Assembly (NCBI GenBank): GCA_041178545.1
Contig: JBEGVB010000125.1
Location: 1 to 6,977 of the forward strand
Reading direction: 5' to 3'
DNA length: 6,977 bases
Source: JBEATZ01 sp041178545
GTDB taxonomy: Bacteria > Planctomycetota > UBA1135 > UBA2386
Shown: positions 6,192 to 6,977 of the stretch, one piece after another
Numbering within the stretch: the first letter of the stretch is position 1
Layout: every line of letters starts with the position of its first letter
The notes under the pieces: model-generated
The model's database searches: none
Told to the model about the DNA's origin: nothing
What the model saw: the letters and a program-made list of their open reading frames with translations, nothing else
Made by a program: the position numbers and the translations under genes

Positions 6192-6977
6192 GCGCACCCG
6201 TGCCCCACGACCTTGCTGCCGCCACGCGCCGCTGGTTCCTCGGCCGCAGTGCGCTCGGACTCGGTGGGATTGCCCTCGCCAGCGAGCTGGGCCTGCCGGG
6301 TGCCGAGCCCGTCGCGCGCAGCCGCCGTGCGCGTGCCAAGAACGTCATCTACCTGCACATGGCCGGCTCGCCGCCGACCATGGACATGTTCGACCCCAAG
6401 CCGTTGCTGGCGAAGTACGACGGCCAGCCCTGCCCCGACAGCCTGCTCAAGCGCGAGCGGTTCGCCTTCATCAAGGGCACCCCGCGCATGCTGGCCACGC
6501 GGTGGCCGGTGTCGCAGGTGGGCGACGGCGGCATGCAGGTGATCGACCTGCTGCCGCACCTGCAGCAGGTGGCTGGCGACCTCTGCATGGTGCGGTCCAT
6601 GGTCACCGACCAGTTCAACCATGCCCCGGCCGAACTGCTGTTGCACACCGGCAGCCCGCGCTTCGGCAGGCCGTCCATGGGTTCGTGGCTGTCGTGGGGC
6701 ATCGGCAGCGAGAGCCGCGACCTGCCCGCCTACGTCGTGCTCGTGTCTGGCGGCAGCCAGCCGAGCGCGGGCAAGAGCCTGTGGGGCAGTGGTTTCCTCC
6801 CTGCGGCGCACCAGGGTGTGCAGTTCCGGTCCGCTGGCGAACCCGTCCTCTACCTCCAGGACCCCGCGGGCATCGACCGCGAGCGGCGCCGACGCAGCGT
6901 GGAGGCCATGAACGACCTCAACCGCCTGCGTCTCGAGTCGGGCCAGGGCACCAGCGACACCGAGGCGCGCATCGCCC
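6188..6977 (+). CDS. DUF1501 family protein with twin-arginine-type signal, 3' end outside window
   Basis: The start ATG at 6188 overlaps the upstream stop as ATGA. No strong ribosome-binding site is present, so translation is probably coupled to the DUF1549/DUF1553 gene. The frame is open for 263 residues and runs off the window; the usual family length is over 400. The N terminus has TRRWFLGRSALGLGGIALA (13-31), a twin-arginine-type signal (RRxFL), suggesting export of a folded protein. Next comes KNVIYLHMAGSPPTMDMFDPKP (51-72), the characteristic DUF1501 opening, with VRSMVTDQFNHAPAELLLHTG (135-155) and GRPSMGSWLSWGIG (160-173) as further family motifs. DUF1501 belongs to the alkaline-phosphatase/sulfatase-like fold group, but no activity has been assigned with confidence. 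The pairing of DUF1549/DUF1553 with DUF1501 is a recurring planctomycete gene pair, so the two products probably work together. Confidence 0.94.
   Translation, partial: MSAPVPHDLAAATRRWFLGRSALGLGGIALASELGLPGAEPVARSRRARAKNVIYLHMAGSPPTMDMFDPKPLLAKYDGQPCPDSLLKRERFAFIKGTPRMLATRWPVSQVGDGGMQVIDLLPHLQQVAGDLCMVRSMVTDQFNHAPAELLLHTGSPRFGRPSMGSWLSWGIGSESRDLPAYVVLVSGGSQPSAGKSLWGSGFLPAAHQGVQFRSAGEPVLYLQDPAGIDRERRRRSVEAMNDLNRLRLESGQGTSDTEARIA

Noticed and set aside
4824..6197. Minus-strand open frame of 457 codons
   Set aside because: Entirely antisense to the DUF1553 region; the product is rich in Arg, Gly, His and Ala, with no domain. A further 352-codon minus frame at 5753-6811 is rejected for the same reason.

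Overview
The window is uniformly GC-rich with strong G/C preference at third codon positions. It looks like bacterial chromosome from the Planctomycetes/PVC sphere, probably an environmental or marine lineage. The lineage call rests on gene content: a DUF1549/DUF1553 (PSCyt2/PSD1) gene overlapping a DUF1501 gene, a pair greatly expanded in Planctomycetes, next to a secreted LamG protein with a planctomycete-style C-terminal beta-rich domain. No mobile element, CRISPR array, rRNA or tRNA was recognised.

Layout from left to right. Positions 1-84 may hold the first codons of a minus-strand gene that runs off the edge. Positions 141-1160 (minus) hold an exported thioredoxin-like protein interrupted by one in-frame TGA. 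That TGA sits at the first redox-active position of a CxxC-type motif, giving U-G-P-C, and is followed at the right distance by a perfect 7-bp hairpin whose loop carries GU, as in a bacterial SECIS element. I read this as a selenoprotein of 339 residues (Sec99). Standard gene calling would break it into two meaningless pieces. Other genes in the window use TGA as an ordinary stop, so this is local recoding and not a variant code.

Divergent from it, 1258-1752 and 1749-2306 (plus) form a translationally coupled pair of small multi-pass membrane proteins with similar topology and no firm family assignment. They converge on 2328-3482 (minus), a secreted LamG (concanavalin A-like) protein. Divergent from that, 3582-6191 (plus) encodes an exported DUF1549/DUF1553 protein with a CAQCH heme-type motif. 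Its stop overlaps the start (ATGA) of the DUF1501 gene at 6188, which carries a twin-arginine-type signal and continues past the window end.

Together the window holds cell-envelope or exported proteins: a selenium-dependent redox protein, two membrane proteins of unknown role, a carbohydrate/protein-binding type secreted protein, and a PSD1-DUF1501 pair whose biochemical job in Planctomycetes is still not established. The selenoprotein is the observation most worth following up.
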